A DNA stretch of 64,000 nt from CBDCAS01 sp965214015 (GCA_965214015.1 CBDCAS010000016.1:47894-111893), one strand, 5' to 3'; shown: positions 17,806-27,108, counted from the first letter of the stretch. Numbers and translations: made by a program. Notes: generated from the letters alone by a model not told the origin.

Positions 17806-18621
17806 TTAAGGATCGGGTTGACAATGAGGGCAATAAAAACTGCGACGGCCTTGCTGTTGTAGTGACTTGATTAAATTGTGGCAATAAAGACAGGTGTGGT
17901 TTTCTCGACCATATACTGCCAATTGTTGGCTAAAGTAGCCTGGTTTAGATTGAATATCGGTAAAGTCTTTTAATGTAGTTCCGCCGGCATAGATTGCTGC
18001 TTTGAGCGTTTTTTTAATAGCAGAGACTAGCCGTTTAATCGAAGTCGGATCTAAAGAGTTGCTTGGTGTTTGTGGATGAATTCTGGCATGAAATAAGGCT
18101 TCATTGGCATAAATATTACCAACACCCACCACAATAGTCGCATTCATGATGGCTTGTTTAATAGACACAGCTCGTCTAACAAGTATTTTTTGTAAATAAC
18201 TGCTATTAAATGCCCTAGATAGTGGTTCTGGACCTAAGTGTTTTAACAGTCGATGTTGCTTAAAGTCATTAATCATCAATAAAGCACCGAAGCGACGTGG
18301 GTCATGATAACGCAAGCAATGATGGTCTAATTGAATATCGACATGATCGTGTTTTTGTCGTGGTATTTGATCGTTATCAATCAGCCACAGTCGACCGGAC
18401 ATACCCAAATGGCACAGCAATTGATGTTGACTGAGTGAAAATAATAAATATTTGCTGCGTCGCTCGATAGTGATAACATATTGCCCTACCAGCTTTTTAG
18501 GTTTTAGATCAATTGGATAGCGTAATTGATTTGAGTAGAGCGTGACTCGCTGAATCTGTTGTTGTTGGATATGTTGGCATAGACCGTTTTTAATGGTTTC
18601 AACTTCAGGTAATTCAGGCAT
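17806..18621 (-). CDS. mutM: Formamidopyrimidine-DNA glycosylase
   Basis: 271 residues from the ATG that gives the essential PELPEVE N-terminus (Pro2 is the catalytic nucleophile, Glu3 its partner). An upstream in-frame ATG at 18660 would bury Pro2 and is rejected. The helix-two-turn-helix region (GVGNIYANE) and a C-terminal zinc finger (CLYC, 16 residues, CPHC) are intact. It removes 8-oxoguanine and ring-opened purines and nicks abasic sites. Confidence 0.96.
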   Translation of the reverse strand: MPELPEVETIKNGLCQHIQQQQIQRVTLYSNQLRYPIDLKPKKLVGQYVITIERRSKYLLFSLSQHQLLCHLGMSGRLWLIDNDQIPRQKHDHVDIQLDHHCLRYHDPRRFGALLMINDFKQHRLLKHLGPEPLSRAFNSSYLQKILVRRAVSIKQAIMNATIVVGVGNIYANEALFHARIHPQTPSNSLDPTSIKRLVSAIKKTLKAAIYAGGTTLKDFTDIQSKPGYFSQQLAVYGRENHTCLYCHNLIKSLQQQGRRSFYCPHCQPDP

Positions 18622-18865
18622 TTGATATGATCTCTTTGTTATTGAACGTAAGAATCTCATAAGAGCGTATCAAAATCGATTAATTTTTTAGAATATTAAA
18701 AATTCAGATGCATATGTACCACAAGGTTTAGCTCTAGTTTTCGCATGTAGTTTAAAAAAATAGCCTAATTTTTTAAACAGTAGAAAAACCCAAAGCGGGT
18801 ATAAATAATTTAGGCTCACTTCTGTTGACTTAAAGGTTTAATAATTTGTGTTAAGCTTGACGAGC

Positions 18866-18890
18866 AGTATATTCTTTATGAGTATATTCT
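18866..18890 (+). repeat. Paired 10-base direct repeat upstream of a secreted peptide gene
   Basis: AGTATATTCT occurs at 18866-18875 and 18881-18890, five bases apart, in the 281-base spacer between mutM and the small ORF at 18942. Paired sites 15 bases apart could be an operator or overlapping -10 elements. No other feature is seen in this spacer. Confidence 0.35.
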
Positions 18891-18941
18891 AGTATTTAGT
18901 AACTATTGAATGAATTATCACAAGGATAAGGAGCCTTCATC

Positions 18942-19109
18942 ATGGACAAGGGTAAAGCCCTATGTATGGCGAGCATTTTTTCTTTAATTCTTCTCCCTAT
19001 GGTCTGTGCGAAAGCAAAAGGTTCGGCTCATTATAGAGCTGCCTCTGATATGTGGAGAAGTCTGTCTTCCCATGCGGTGTTAGTGAAGTTGAATGAGTCC
19101 TTTTCCTAG
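18942..19109 (+). CDS. Small secreted peptide of 55 residues
   Basis: A short frame with a strong ribosome binding site (AAGGATAAGGAG) encodes a classical signal sequence (MDKGKALCMASIFSLILLP, then CAKAKG) and about 30 mature residues. The family is not recognised. It ends 35 bases before the secreted beta-propeller gene and may share its promoter, suggesting a linked role at the cell surface. Confidence 0.55.
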   Translation: MDKGKALCMASIFSLILLPMVCAKAKGSAHYRAASDMWRSLSSHAVLVKLNESFS

Positions 19110-19144
19110 GATTTAGGGTTGATTCTTTCAGGGAGGAGCGTGTT

Positions 19145-19300
19145 ATGAAGCAATTATTGAGCTATTGTGTGTTGTTATTGAGTCTTGGTGGAGTAGCTCA
19201 AGCGATTCCTCTTTTTGACATTACTACGCCCACAAAAGAAATTACTCTTACGCCTGGTGCGACAGAGACAGTGACTTATACGATTGAGAACCGAATTAAT
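19145..19300 (+). pseudogene. 5' fragment of a secreted surface protein gene interrupted by an insertion sequence
   Basis: The fragment starts after a GGGAGGAG ribosome binding site and encodes a signal peptide cut after VAQA, then the start of an Ig-like domain (LTPGATETVTYTIENR). The native frame stops at the terminal repeat of the insertion sequence. The remainder of the gene continues at 20368. The two halves do not join seamlessly: most of one domain seems to be lost. Confidence 0.75.
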
Positions 19301-20367
19301 CAGGAGTTTCGCACTTTTGTTTTTAGGTGAATGGCATAATAGATCGAATGCTTTGAGTGATAGCAGGCTTGATGGTATGCCAGTCTTGCTGATAAAAAGA
19401 GATTTTGTCTTGTAGGCGACGCATATTTTTATTAATCCAAGCGATAATGGCCATACAAATGTGATTTCTTTGCGCTCGACCCTTTCGTGCCTGACAACGC
19501 TCAATGCCACAAGTCTGCTTAAGTTCCCGATGATAAGTTTCGATTGACCAACGCGCCTGCACAATAGATTGAATGGTTTCTCGTGTCGGGTGAGTCATAT
19601 TAGTCGCCACGTAATCAACGCGGCTATTTTTAGCCACGAACTTGAATACCGTAACCCACCCATAGCCGCGTAGATGAATAGACAACCCTTCATCTGGAAT
19701 GACTAAGTTTTCTAATGTTTGATTTCTATTCACCTTGCGGTTTTTTCGCAAAGGAGTGACCCAAGTCCACCCATGATCTCTTATTGCTTTGAGGTTTTTT
19801 AAACTTGAATACCAAGAATCCATCACCACCGCCTCAGGAATAAACCCTCTGCTCTTTGCCAAGGAAAGCATCTCACAAAAATGGGTATTTTTTGTTTTGC
19901 CATCACTGTCTTTATCATAAATTCTATAATCCACTGGAACTCCTTTTCTTTCCTCTAATCCATACCACACCAAATTCACTAAACCTATCCCTGCAATCAC
20001 ATCATGGGCATTACCCGAATATTGATAATGAACCAAATCTATTTTTTTACTGTGTATTTTTGATAACACTCTATCGTCCACTATTAATAGCGATGGAGTT
20101 GAATGATCTACATAGGCTCGTACCGTTTGCCAAACCTGGGACGGTCTAAAATTTTGATCCGATAACCATCGGCTTATACTGTCATGGGAGAGTGCTGTTT
20201 CTGGACTCACCTCTGATAACGCTAATCCTGAGTAACGTACACTGCTCGCTTCTAGGAAGGCTCTATAAAGTTCTTTTGTGCATTTGTGTCGAGACAATCT
20301 GGGTTTCCTATTCCGTTCGTTCAATCCTAAAAATTATAATAGTTCATTACTAAATGCGAAACTCCTG
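19301..20367 (-). mobile_element. Insertion sequence with 13-base perfect terminal inverted repeats
   Basis: CAGGAGTTTCGCA at 19301-19313 is the exact inverse of 20355-20367. Between the repeats lies a single full-length transposase gene. The total length is 1067 bases. No target duplication is visible in the flanks (AATTAAT on the left, GCTAAGT on the right), which suggests a deletion next to the element after or during insertion. The element sits inside a secreted-protein gene. Confidence 0.8.
19323..20324 (-). CDS. DDE transposase (IS701/IS4-like superfamily)
   Basis: 333 residues. The catalytic acidic residues are suggested by LIVDDRVL (about 78-85), VVMDSWYSS (about 165-173) and WSIETYHRELKQTCGIE (about 255-271), the last being the Y-R-E-K-type motif of IS4-like enzymes. 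It appears intact, with no stop or frameshift. The family is assigned from motif layout, and IS701 versus IS4 cannot be decided by eye. Confidence 0.85.
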   Translation of the reverse strand: MNERNRKPRLSRHKCTKELYRAFLEASSVRYSGLALSEVSPETALSHDSISRWLSDQNFRPSQVWQTVRAYVDHSTPSLLIVDDRVLSKIHSKKIDLVHYQYSGNAHDVIAGIGLVNLVWYGLEERKGVPVDYRIYDKDSDGKTKNTHFCEMLSLAKSRGFIPEAVVMDSWYSSLKNLKAIRDHGWTWVTPLRKNRKVNRNQTLENLVIPDEGLSIHLRGYGWVTVFKFVAKNSRVDYVATNMTHPTRETIQSIVQARWSIETYHRELKQTCGIERCQARKGRAQRNHICMAIIAWINKNMRRLQDKISFYQQDWHTIKPAITQSIRSIMPFT

Positions 20368-21691
20368 GCTAAGTGTCAGTGGCACAGGAGCTGATAACAG
20401 TCCTAGTACGTTGGTAGTCAATATTGCGACTCAAGGCCACTTTGTATTTCGTAATAGTAATAATCAGGACATTAACGACTTAAATTTGGTACAGAATGCT
20501 AAGGGCACATTGAGCTTGCATAATACAGGTGGAAGTACGATTACTGGGATCAACCTCACGATTCCTGGGGCAATTAGCGGTTATTTCAGCGGCAGTTGTA
20601 CAAGTGGCACAACAACGGAATTAGCCCCGAGGGCGAGCTGTAACTTAGCATATAATATTCCAGAAGTTCCTGCAGGAGGAGATTATACACTGAGTGTCAG
20701 TGGCACTGATGCTGACAATAGTCCTAGTACATTAACAGTTAATATTGCTCGGCAACAGCAGTATGTGACGGTAAGTAGTTTAGGGCATATCCTTACTTCT
20801 CCTGATGGGGTCACTTGGACTTTTCAGACCAGTGGAGTGAGCTCATTTTTATTTAACGTTATCTATGCCAATAATCAATATATGGCTGTGGGTGATGAAG
20901 GTGCGATTGTAACCTCTCCTGATGGGATCACTTGGACAACTCAGGACAGTAAGGTAAATTCATTTCTAAGTGAGGTTATCTACGCTAATAATCAATATGT
21001 AGCTGTGGGGGCTAATGGTACGATTGTAAGCTCTCCTGATGGAGTCACTTGGATGGCTCAGATCAGTGGGCTGGCACAATCTTTAAATAAAGTGATCTAC
21101 GCCAATAATCAATATGTAGCTCTAGGTGATGGAGGTACGATTGTGGCTTCTCCTGATGGAATCACTTGGACGGCTCAGAATAGTGAGGTGACCTTATCTT
21201 TAATTAGTGCTATCTATGCTAATAATCAGTATGTGGCTGTGGGTAGTGAAGGTACGATTATAAGCTCTCCTGATGGAGTCACTTGGACAGCTCAGGATAG
21301 TAAGGTAAGCTCATTTTTAAGTAACGTTATCTATGCCAATAATCAATATGTGGTTGTAGGTAATGAAGGTACGATTTTAACTTCTCCTGATGGAGTCACT
21401 TGGACGGCCCAGGACAGTAAGGTAAGCTCACTGTTAAAGAAGATTATCTACGCTAATAATCAATATGTAGTCGTGGGGGTTAATGGTACAATTGTGACCT
21501 CCTCTGATGGGGTCACCTGGATAGCTCAGACCAGTGGGGTGGCACAAGCTTTAGATGATGTGATCTACGCCAATAATCAATATGTAGCTGTAGGTAATGG
21601 AGGTAAGATTGTGACTTCCCCTGATGGAATCAGTTGGACACCTCAGAATAGTATGGTGACGGGAGCTTTAAGTAGAGTTATCTTTGGCTGA
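20368..21691 (+). pseudogene. 3' fragment of the interrupted secreted protein: Ig-like repeats and a beta-propeller
   Basis: The frame resumes with LSVSGTGADNSPSTLVVNIA, the end of one Ig-like domain, followed by a second domain of about 110 residues ending in nearly the same words. Then come one divergent and seven regular 39-residue repeats of the form IYANNQYVAVG..GTIV.SPDGVTWTAQ. The apparent ATG at 20354 lies in the insertion-sequence end and has no ribosome binding site, so this half is probably not translated. Family knowledge: such repeats build beta-propellers of the sialidase or YCF48 kind. The original product was probably exported. Confidence 0.75.
20861..21679 (+). repeat. Seven tandem 117-base coding repeats (propeller blades)
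   Basis: Seven units of exactly 117 bases (39 codons), each beginning ATCTAYGCYAATAAT, with an eighth degenerate unit just upstream. Units two and six share a distinct SGxAQxL variant, hinting at duplication of pairs or blocks of blades. Confidence 0.9.
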
Positions 21692-21819
21692 CCTATCCCA
21701 ATGAGGTTGATGAACTCTACAGCTCTAAGCTATATACAGCTTTTTTGTAACCACTGTTTTTTTGTGAATAGTACTTACGAATAACCTACAAATGAACTCC
21801 AGTAAAATTTCAATACAGA

Positions 21820-23088
21820 TCACTGTATAATGAATTTTGACATAGCTTGAGCTTGACTTTGATTCACTTGCGTTACTAGATGTGAGTTATTCCAACTAAA
21901 ATAAGTACCGTCACTATAGTTACAATTAGCATTCATACTGCTTGGCCTAATGTAAGTGCCTGAAGGATCATTAATACAAACCTTGCCATTTTTAATCGCA
22001 TATTGGTATTTTACATTATTGGCCAAGCGGTCCAATTGCGCTCCATTTTGGGCAATGGTCACATGAGCGTCATTTTTAAACATTTTAGTTAAGGCTTGAT
22101 TATAACTTTGTACAAAATAATCTAATGTGCTAATGAGCTTACTGCCGATAAGTGGGATACGTTTATAAGCATAGCTTATATGAAGGTTCGATAATTTTGG
22201 TAAGGTTAATACAACGATGTGATAGGAAGTAATGACTTTATTTGTATAAGCCTGTTTAATTCTTTGAGCAGCATTTTGAACACTGTTAGCCATAAGTTGA
22301 GCTTGTTGGTCTAAGGATCTTCTGAGAAAGCGCGAAGGCGTTAAAATAATTTTTAAAATATTATTCTTTGCATAATTACCTATATCGTTAGAACCAATAT
22401 AGATATAAAAGTTTGTATTATCTTTTATATTAATGCCTTTATCTTCTAAATAAAAACCAACTTGTTTTCCTAAATTAGGAATTTGTAAATCTCTGTAAGT
22501 ATAGTCAGAATCTTTGTCGAAAGAAGGATTGTTTTTAGTATGTTGCTGATACACCTGTCGTTGCTTAATAATGGATTGAGCATCACAGGTGCCGACAAAG
22601 TAGGTCCCATCATCATGGTAACATTGATTGTCACCTTCTGAACCTCGAGCTAATGCGCTGGCAAACGCATAGTTAATACTATCGACTGATAAGCCAGGAT
22701 GTTGAGTATGTTGATACCAGGTTGTTAAATGGGTTTGATGTTGATTATAAGTAAGATACAGTGGCCAATTGATGCTATAGAGAGGTTTGGTTTGATTATC
22801 GATCATAGTGTGTGGTGGAAGTGATTTTTGTAAGAACTCAAGGCTGGGGACTCCGTTTTTCCCATAAAGATCAGAGGGTACAGGATTGGAGACAGGCACA
22901 TATAAGTTAAAGTTTTTTAAAACGGGTGATGTAATATTGGTAGGCTCTGGGCAGTTGCCAGTATCTGTAAGGCTGTCTCCAAAGAAAACATAGTGTTGTA
23001 TTGCAGTGGTGGGTGCAGCGTCTACCTTGATAGAGCTTATCATAACAAACAGACTAAAACCCAGTGCTAATAATTTATTGTATTTCAT
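21820..23088 (-). CDS. Secreted GDSL (SGNH) lipase/acylhydrolase
   Basis: 422 residues from the ATG preceded by GAGGG. An upstream in-frame start at 23148 is rejected. A signal peptide covers residues 1-24. Block I is FFGDSLTDTGN (S39), block III is YIGSNDIGNY, and block V appears as SWNNSHLV near the C-terminus. In most relatives block V reads W-D-x-x-H, so the acidic residue is replaced by Asn here, leaving a possible Ser-His pair. Homologues include the PlaA-type phospholipases of Legionella and the thermolabile haemolysins. Its substrate is unknown. Confidence 0.85.
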   Translation of the reverse strand: MKYNKLLALGFSLFVMISSIKVDAAPTTAIQHYVFFGDSLTDTGNCPEPTNITSPVLKNFNLYVPVSNPVPSDLYGKNGVPSLEFLQKSLPPHTMIDNQTKPLYSINWPLYLTYNQHQTHLTTWYQHTQHPGLSVDSINYAFASALARGSEGDNQCYHDDGTYFVGTCDAQSIIKQRQVYQQHTKNNPSFDKDSDYTYRDLQIPNLGKQVGFYLEDKGINIKDNTNFYIYIGSNDIGNYAKNNILKIILTPSRFLRRSLDQQAQLMANSVQNAAQRIKQAYTNKVITSYHIVVLTLPKLSNLHISYAYKRIPLIGSKLISTLDYFVQSYNQALTKMFKNDAHVTIAQNGAQLDRLANNVKYQYAIKNGKVCINDPSGTYIRPSSMNANCNYSDGTYFSWNNSHLVTQVNQSQAQAMSKFIIQ

Positions 23089-23233
23089 TTTTCCCTCAAT
23101 ATTTTTTAGAATGGACATCCAAGGTAAAAATACCACAAGAGATTTCAAAATACATCCAGTGGGATGCGTTGTAAACAGGCCTGAGTCAAATAATATTGAT
23201 TTTATGCAGATTATCCTTTATATCTAAATTCTT

Positions 23234-24332
23234 ATGGAAATTGCCCTTATCATTGAATCCATTCAAGACCTCAAAGCGCGAGCTACAGCGCTGAGGGGGT
23301 ATCTTTGACTATGAAGTGAAACAACGTCGTCTAATTGAGGTGCATCGTGAGCTTGAAGATGCCCAAATTTGGAGCCATCCTGAAAAAGCCCAGGCTCTAA
23401 ATAAAGAACGTGCTGCATTAGAACAGGTAATTACTACCTGTGATTCATTGAATACTCATTTAGCAGAAGCCCAAGAGCTTTTAGAGTTAGCTCAATCTGA
23501 AAATGACCAGGATATGTTGTCTGTTGTTGTGGCTGATCTTAGTAAGTTAGAGCAGACGGTTTCTGATATGGAGTTTCGTCGTATGTTTTGCCAGGAGAGG
23601 GATGCCAATAATGCTTATTTAGATATTCAGGCTGGTTCAGGAGGTACTGAAGCCCAAGATTGGGCAGAGATGTTGTTGCGGATGTATTTACGTTGGGGCG
23701 ATCAGCATGGGTTGCAAACTATATTGATGGAAGTGTCTGCAGGTGATGTGGCAGGTATTAAAAGTGCGACAATTCAGTTTAAGGGGGAGTATGCCTTTGG
23801 TTGGTTGCGTACCGAAACGGGAGTGCATCGTTTAGTGCGTAAGTCGCCGTTTGATTCAGGGAATCGTCGTCATACCTCTTTCGCTTCGGTTTTTGTATCG
23901 CCAGAAATTGAGGATGGGATTGAGATTGATATTAATCCAGCTGATTTACGGATTGATACCTACCGTGCTAGTGGTGCAGGAGGACAGCATGTTAATAAAA
24001 CTGATTCGGCTATTCGTATTACCCATGCGCCTTCAGGGATTGTGGTACAGTGTCAAAGCGATCGTTCGCAGCACAAAAATAAATCGCAGGCAATGAAACA
24101 GTTAAAAGCTAAGTTATATGAATTTGAATTGCAAAAAAAACAAGCGGATCAAGCCGCTTTAGAAGACAGTAAAATGGATATTGGTTGGGGCAGTCAGATT
24201 CGTTCTTATGTGCTGGATCAATCACGCATTAAGGATTTGCGCACTGGAGTAGAAACCAGTAATACTCAAGCGGTCCTTGATGGCGGTTTGGATCTTTTTA
24301 TGCAAGCCTGTTTAAAACAGGGTACACAATAG
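23234..24332 (+). CDS. prfB: Peptide chain release factor 2, with programmed +1 frameshift
   Basis: The gene starts at 23234, reads 24 codons to an in-frame TGA at 23306-23308, and must shift +1 to continue at GAC (23307) for another 341 codons. The total is 365 residues, the same as E. coli RF2. The frameshift site is classical: an internal Shine-Dalgarno AGGGGG at 23294-23299, then TAT CTT TGA C. The stop-recognition motif SPF and the catalytic GGQ (GAGGQHVNK) are present. RF2 recognises UGA and UAA, so low RF2 favours the shift and restores its own level. lysS follows 27 bases later. Confidence 0.97.
23294..23309 (+). promoter_or_regulatory. Programmed frameshift site of prfB
   Basis: AGGGGG, TAT, CTT, TGA, C: the internal Shine-Dalgarno lies three bases before the CTT slip codon, matching the E. 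coli arrangement exactly. Confidence 0.95.
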
Positions 24333-24359
24333 TAATTTTAATAATAAGTAGACTGTAAA

Positions 24360-25859
24360 ATGACAAATACCGTATTACCAGAAGACAACGAACAGATTGC
24401 ACAGCGTAAATCAAAATTGACTGCTTTGCGCCAACAAGGCCAGGCATTTCCAAATGATTTTAAACGCGATCACCTAGCAGCCACTTTAAAAGCACAGTAT
24501 GCCAATTTATCCAACGAAGTATTAGCCAAACAAGCTATCCGTGTTTGTGTAGCAGGTCGTATAGTGTTACGCCGTATGATGGGTAAGGCAAGTTTTGCGC
24601 AGCTTCAAGATATGTCAGGGGTGATACAGCTTTATATAGCTCAAGATGTATTAGGAGAAGCTGTGTATTCTGATTTTAAACATTGGGATTTGGGCGATAT
24701 CGTTGGAGCGAGCGGCTTGCTCTTTAAAACTAAGACAGGTGAATTATCAGTTAAGGTAGATCATCTACGTTTGTTAACCAAATCATTACGCCCGCTACCT
24801 GATAAGTTTCATGGCTTAGCCGATCAAGAGCAACGCTTTCGTCAACGCTATCTTGATTTAATGACCAATGATAAAACACGTCGTATTTTTCAACTGCGCT
24901 CCCATATTGTGTCGAGTCTGCGTGATTTTTTAAATCGTCATAACTTCTTAGAAGTAGAAACACCGATGATGCACATTAAGCCTGGGGGCGCTACTGCGAA
25001 GCCTTTTGTGACTCATCATAACGCGATGGATATGGAATTGTTCTTACGAGTAGCGCCGGAGTTGTATTTAAAGCGATTAGTCGTCGGTGGTTTTGAAAAA
25101 GTCTATGAAATTAACCGTAATTTCCGTAATGAAGGTATTTCCACCCGCCATAATCCAGAGTTTACTATGCTCGAATTCTATCAAGCCTACGCTGATTATG
25201 AAGATTTTATGAATTTTAGTGAGCACATGCTGCGTTCTCTAGCCGATACTGTATTAGGAAGTACGACGATGACCTATCAAGGGGCTAACATTGATGTATC
25301 GCAGCCGTTTAGACGCGCTACTATGAAGCAGTTGATTTTAGAGTATGCGCCTGATCTTACCGAGCAAGATTTAGAAGAGGAACATCGTGCACGCAATGTA
25401 GCCCAGCAAAATCACATTGAGATTCCTAAAAACAGCGGTTTAGGGTTTATCCATATGCAGTTATTTGAAAAATTAGTCGAACGTCAATTAATACAACCCA
25501 CCTTTGTCACCGCATTTCCCACTGAGGTTTCACCGCTGGCACGTCGCAATGCACAAGATCCATCGGTCACGGATCGTTTTGAGTTATATATTGGCGGTCA
25601 AGAAATTGCCAATGGTTTTTCAGAACTTAATGATCCTGAGGATCAAGCAGCTCGCTTTGAACAACAAAGGACAGCACGTGAGGCAGGTGATGAGGAAGCC
25701 ATGTATTTTGATCAGGATTATATTACCGCGTTAGAATATGGCCTGCCTCCCACAGCAGGCGAGGGTATTGGTATTGATCGTCTGGTCATGTGTTTTGCCG
25801 ATTGTGCCTCAATTCGTGAGGTTATCTTATTTCCCTTGTTGCGTCTCAAGGATCATTGA
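24360..25859 (+). CDS. lysS: Lysyl-tRNA synthetase, class II
   Basis: 499 residues: an N-terminal OB-fold anticodon-binding domain (about 60-150) and a class II catalytic core with motif 1 (FLEVETPMM), motif 2 (FRNEGISTRHNPEFTMLE) and motif 3 (GIGIDRLVM). It charges tRNA-Lys in the cytoplasm. It is downstream of prfB, as in most gammaproteobacteria. The length is normal. Confidence 0.97.
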   Translation: MTNTVLPEDNEQIAQRKSKLTALRQQGQAFPNDFKRDHLAATLKAQYANLSNEVLAKQAIRVCVAGRIVLRRMMGKASFAQLQDMSGVIQLYIAQDVLGEAVYSDFKHWDLGDIVGASGLLFKTKTGELSVKVDHLRLLTKSLRPLPDKFHGLADQEQRFRQRYLDLMTNDKTRRIFQLRSHIVSSLRDFLNRHNFLEVETPMMHIKPGGATAKPFVTHHNAMDMELFLRVAPELYLKRLVVGGFEKVYEINRNFRNEGISTRHNPEFTMLEFYQAYADYEDFMNFSEHMLRSLADTVLGSTTMTYQGANIDVSQPFRRATMKQLILEYAPDLTEQDLEEEHRARNVAQQNHIEIPKNSGLGFIHMQLFEKLVERQLIQPTFVTAFPTEVSPLARRNAQDPSVTDRFELYIGGQEIANGFSELNDPEDQAARFEQQRTAREAGDEEAMYFDQDYITALEYGLPPTAGEGIGIDRLVMCFADCASIREVILFPLLRLKDH

Positions 25860-25873
25860 TGATACTTAATTTT

Positions 25874-27102
25874 CTATATTGCTGGTATTCTTTGTCTTTC
25901 TTTTTTTGTTTTTGAGCTTCCTCTAAATCTAAATTTTATTTTCAATGATTGTCGTTGCTTTTGCCCCTGCTGCTCCTGCCACTGTGTTGTCGGAGGCTGT
26001 TTTACAGGTAGTATATTGGATTCCTTAATGGCACTGGGGGGAAAAAATATTGATTTTTGTTTCAAATAAATTGTAGATTTTTCCATATCTAATGAATTTA
26101 ATTTTTCTTTTAGTGTGTTAATATGAGGTAAATAGTCTTCTTCAAAAATTTCAGAAGCTTTTCTCTCTGTTGTTTTAAAAGTAAAAAATTTATTTTTGAG
26201 GTATTGATATGCTTTTTCATGACATTGAGATTTGCATATTTCTTCCATTCTTTTAAAGTAATCTTTGATCAATAATGATGTATCATCTGATTTGTACTCT
26301 TTAATAGCTGTTTTTTTACTTTCTAAATTTTTATGTTCTTTTGCTACATTTTGCGAAAATTTAGCACAGGCATAACTTAACGACTGTTTACTTGGGAGTT
26401 GTGTTGTTTCAGGGCATTCTTTAAATGTTTGATCTAGATCATAGGCTTTTTTTTGAATTCTATTATTAAATACATATAAGTCATCTCGTTCATTACCCTG
26501 GCCAATTTTTTTTGTACTTAACGAATGCTTCATTAGATCTGAAAGTGTTAATGATTCATTGAGTTGAATAATATTTCTTTTATGCTTAGGAATTGTTGCT
26601 TGTATCAATTTATATTGCGTTTCATTAAGATTAAATTTTTTCCACGTATTCTTTGAATTAGTAGTCGCTACATTAGAAGATACTTGTTGTGCTTCTTCAA
26701 TGGTATCGTTTGGTGGATTGGGTATTGTACTGGCTAATGTTTCAAATTTTCTTATATTATTCAGATCAGGTAAACTTCTACTTCTTTCTGAAGCAAATAA
26801 ATCTATTTTAACTGGTCTATTATTTAAGCCCGTATTGCTATCTTTTAGCCTATTAAGCTGGCTTTCTAACATTGTAGTTTCTATTTGATCATTAATTTTT
26901 TTTAACTTTTGTTTGCTTTTTTCTATCTCTTTTGTTAAATTTTCTAATGCTTTAGACCCTTCGTTCAGTGCTTTTGTGAGTTCTTCTGCAGTATTAGGAT
27001 TGCTCTCATAGTTTTTTTTTGAGTATCTGAATCATTATCATCACTTTCTAAATTTTCTGTACAAGATTTATATTCATCAGAACTACTATCATCACTAGTC
27101 AT
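25874..27102 (-). pseudogene. Coiled-coil protein gene with a one-base frameshift in an A9 tract; contains an RSxSxP motif
   Basis: The start at 27102 opens an acidic Ser/Asp-rich segment of 27 codons and reaches a run of nine A (minus strand, 27012-27020). In the given sequence the frame then ends at a stop about 18 codons later. With ten A the frame would join the long ORF that ends at 25874 and give 409 residues. The continuing frame has coding character before its first ATG at 26872 (a charged coiled-coil, EELTKALNEGSKALENL), so it belongs to the same gene. The body is Lys/Glu/Gln-rich, has no membrane span, and carries RSRSLPDL at nt 26768-26785. The family is unknown. It may be a true mutation, a phase-variable switch, transcriptional slippage or a sequencing slip. 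Confidence 0.65.
27012..27020 (-). repeat. A9 homopolymer at the frameshift point
   Basis: Nine consecutive A on the minus strand separate two frames of one gene. A change of one base would restore the full protein. Confidence 0.8.
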
Positions 27103-27108
27103 TTATTA

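Noticed and set aside
19175..19564. 129-codon minus-strand ORF at the transposase end
   Set aside because: It overlaps the transposase gene in another frame and spans the insertion-sequence boundary.
20861..21679. Regularly spaced repeats as a possible CRISPR array
   Set aside because: The 117-base units are continuous in-frame coding repeats with no variable spacers.
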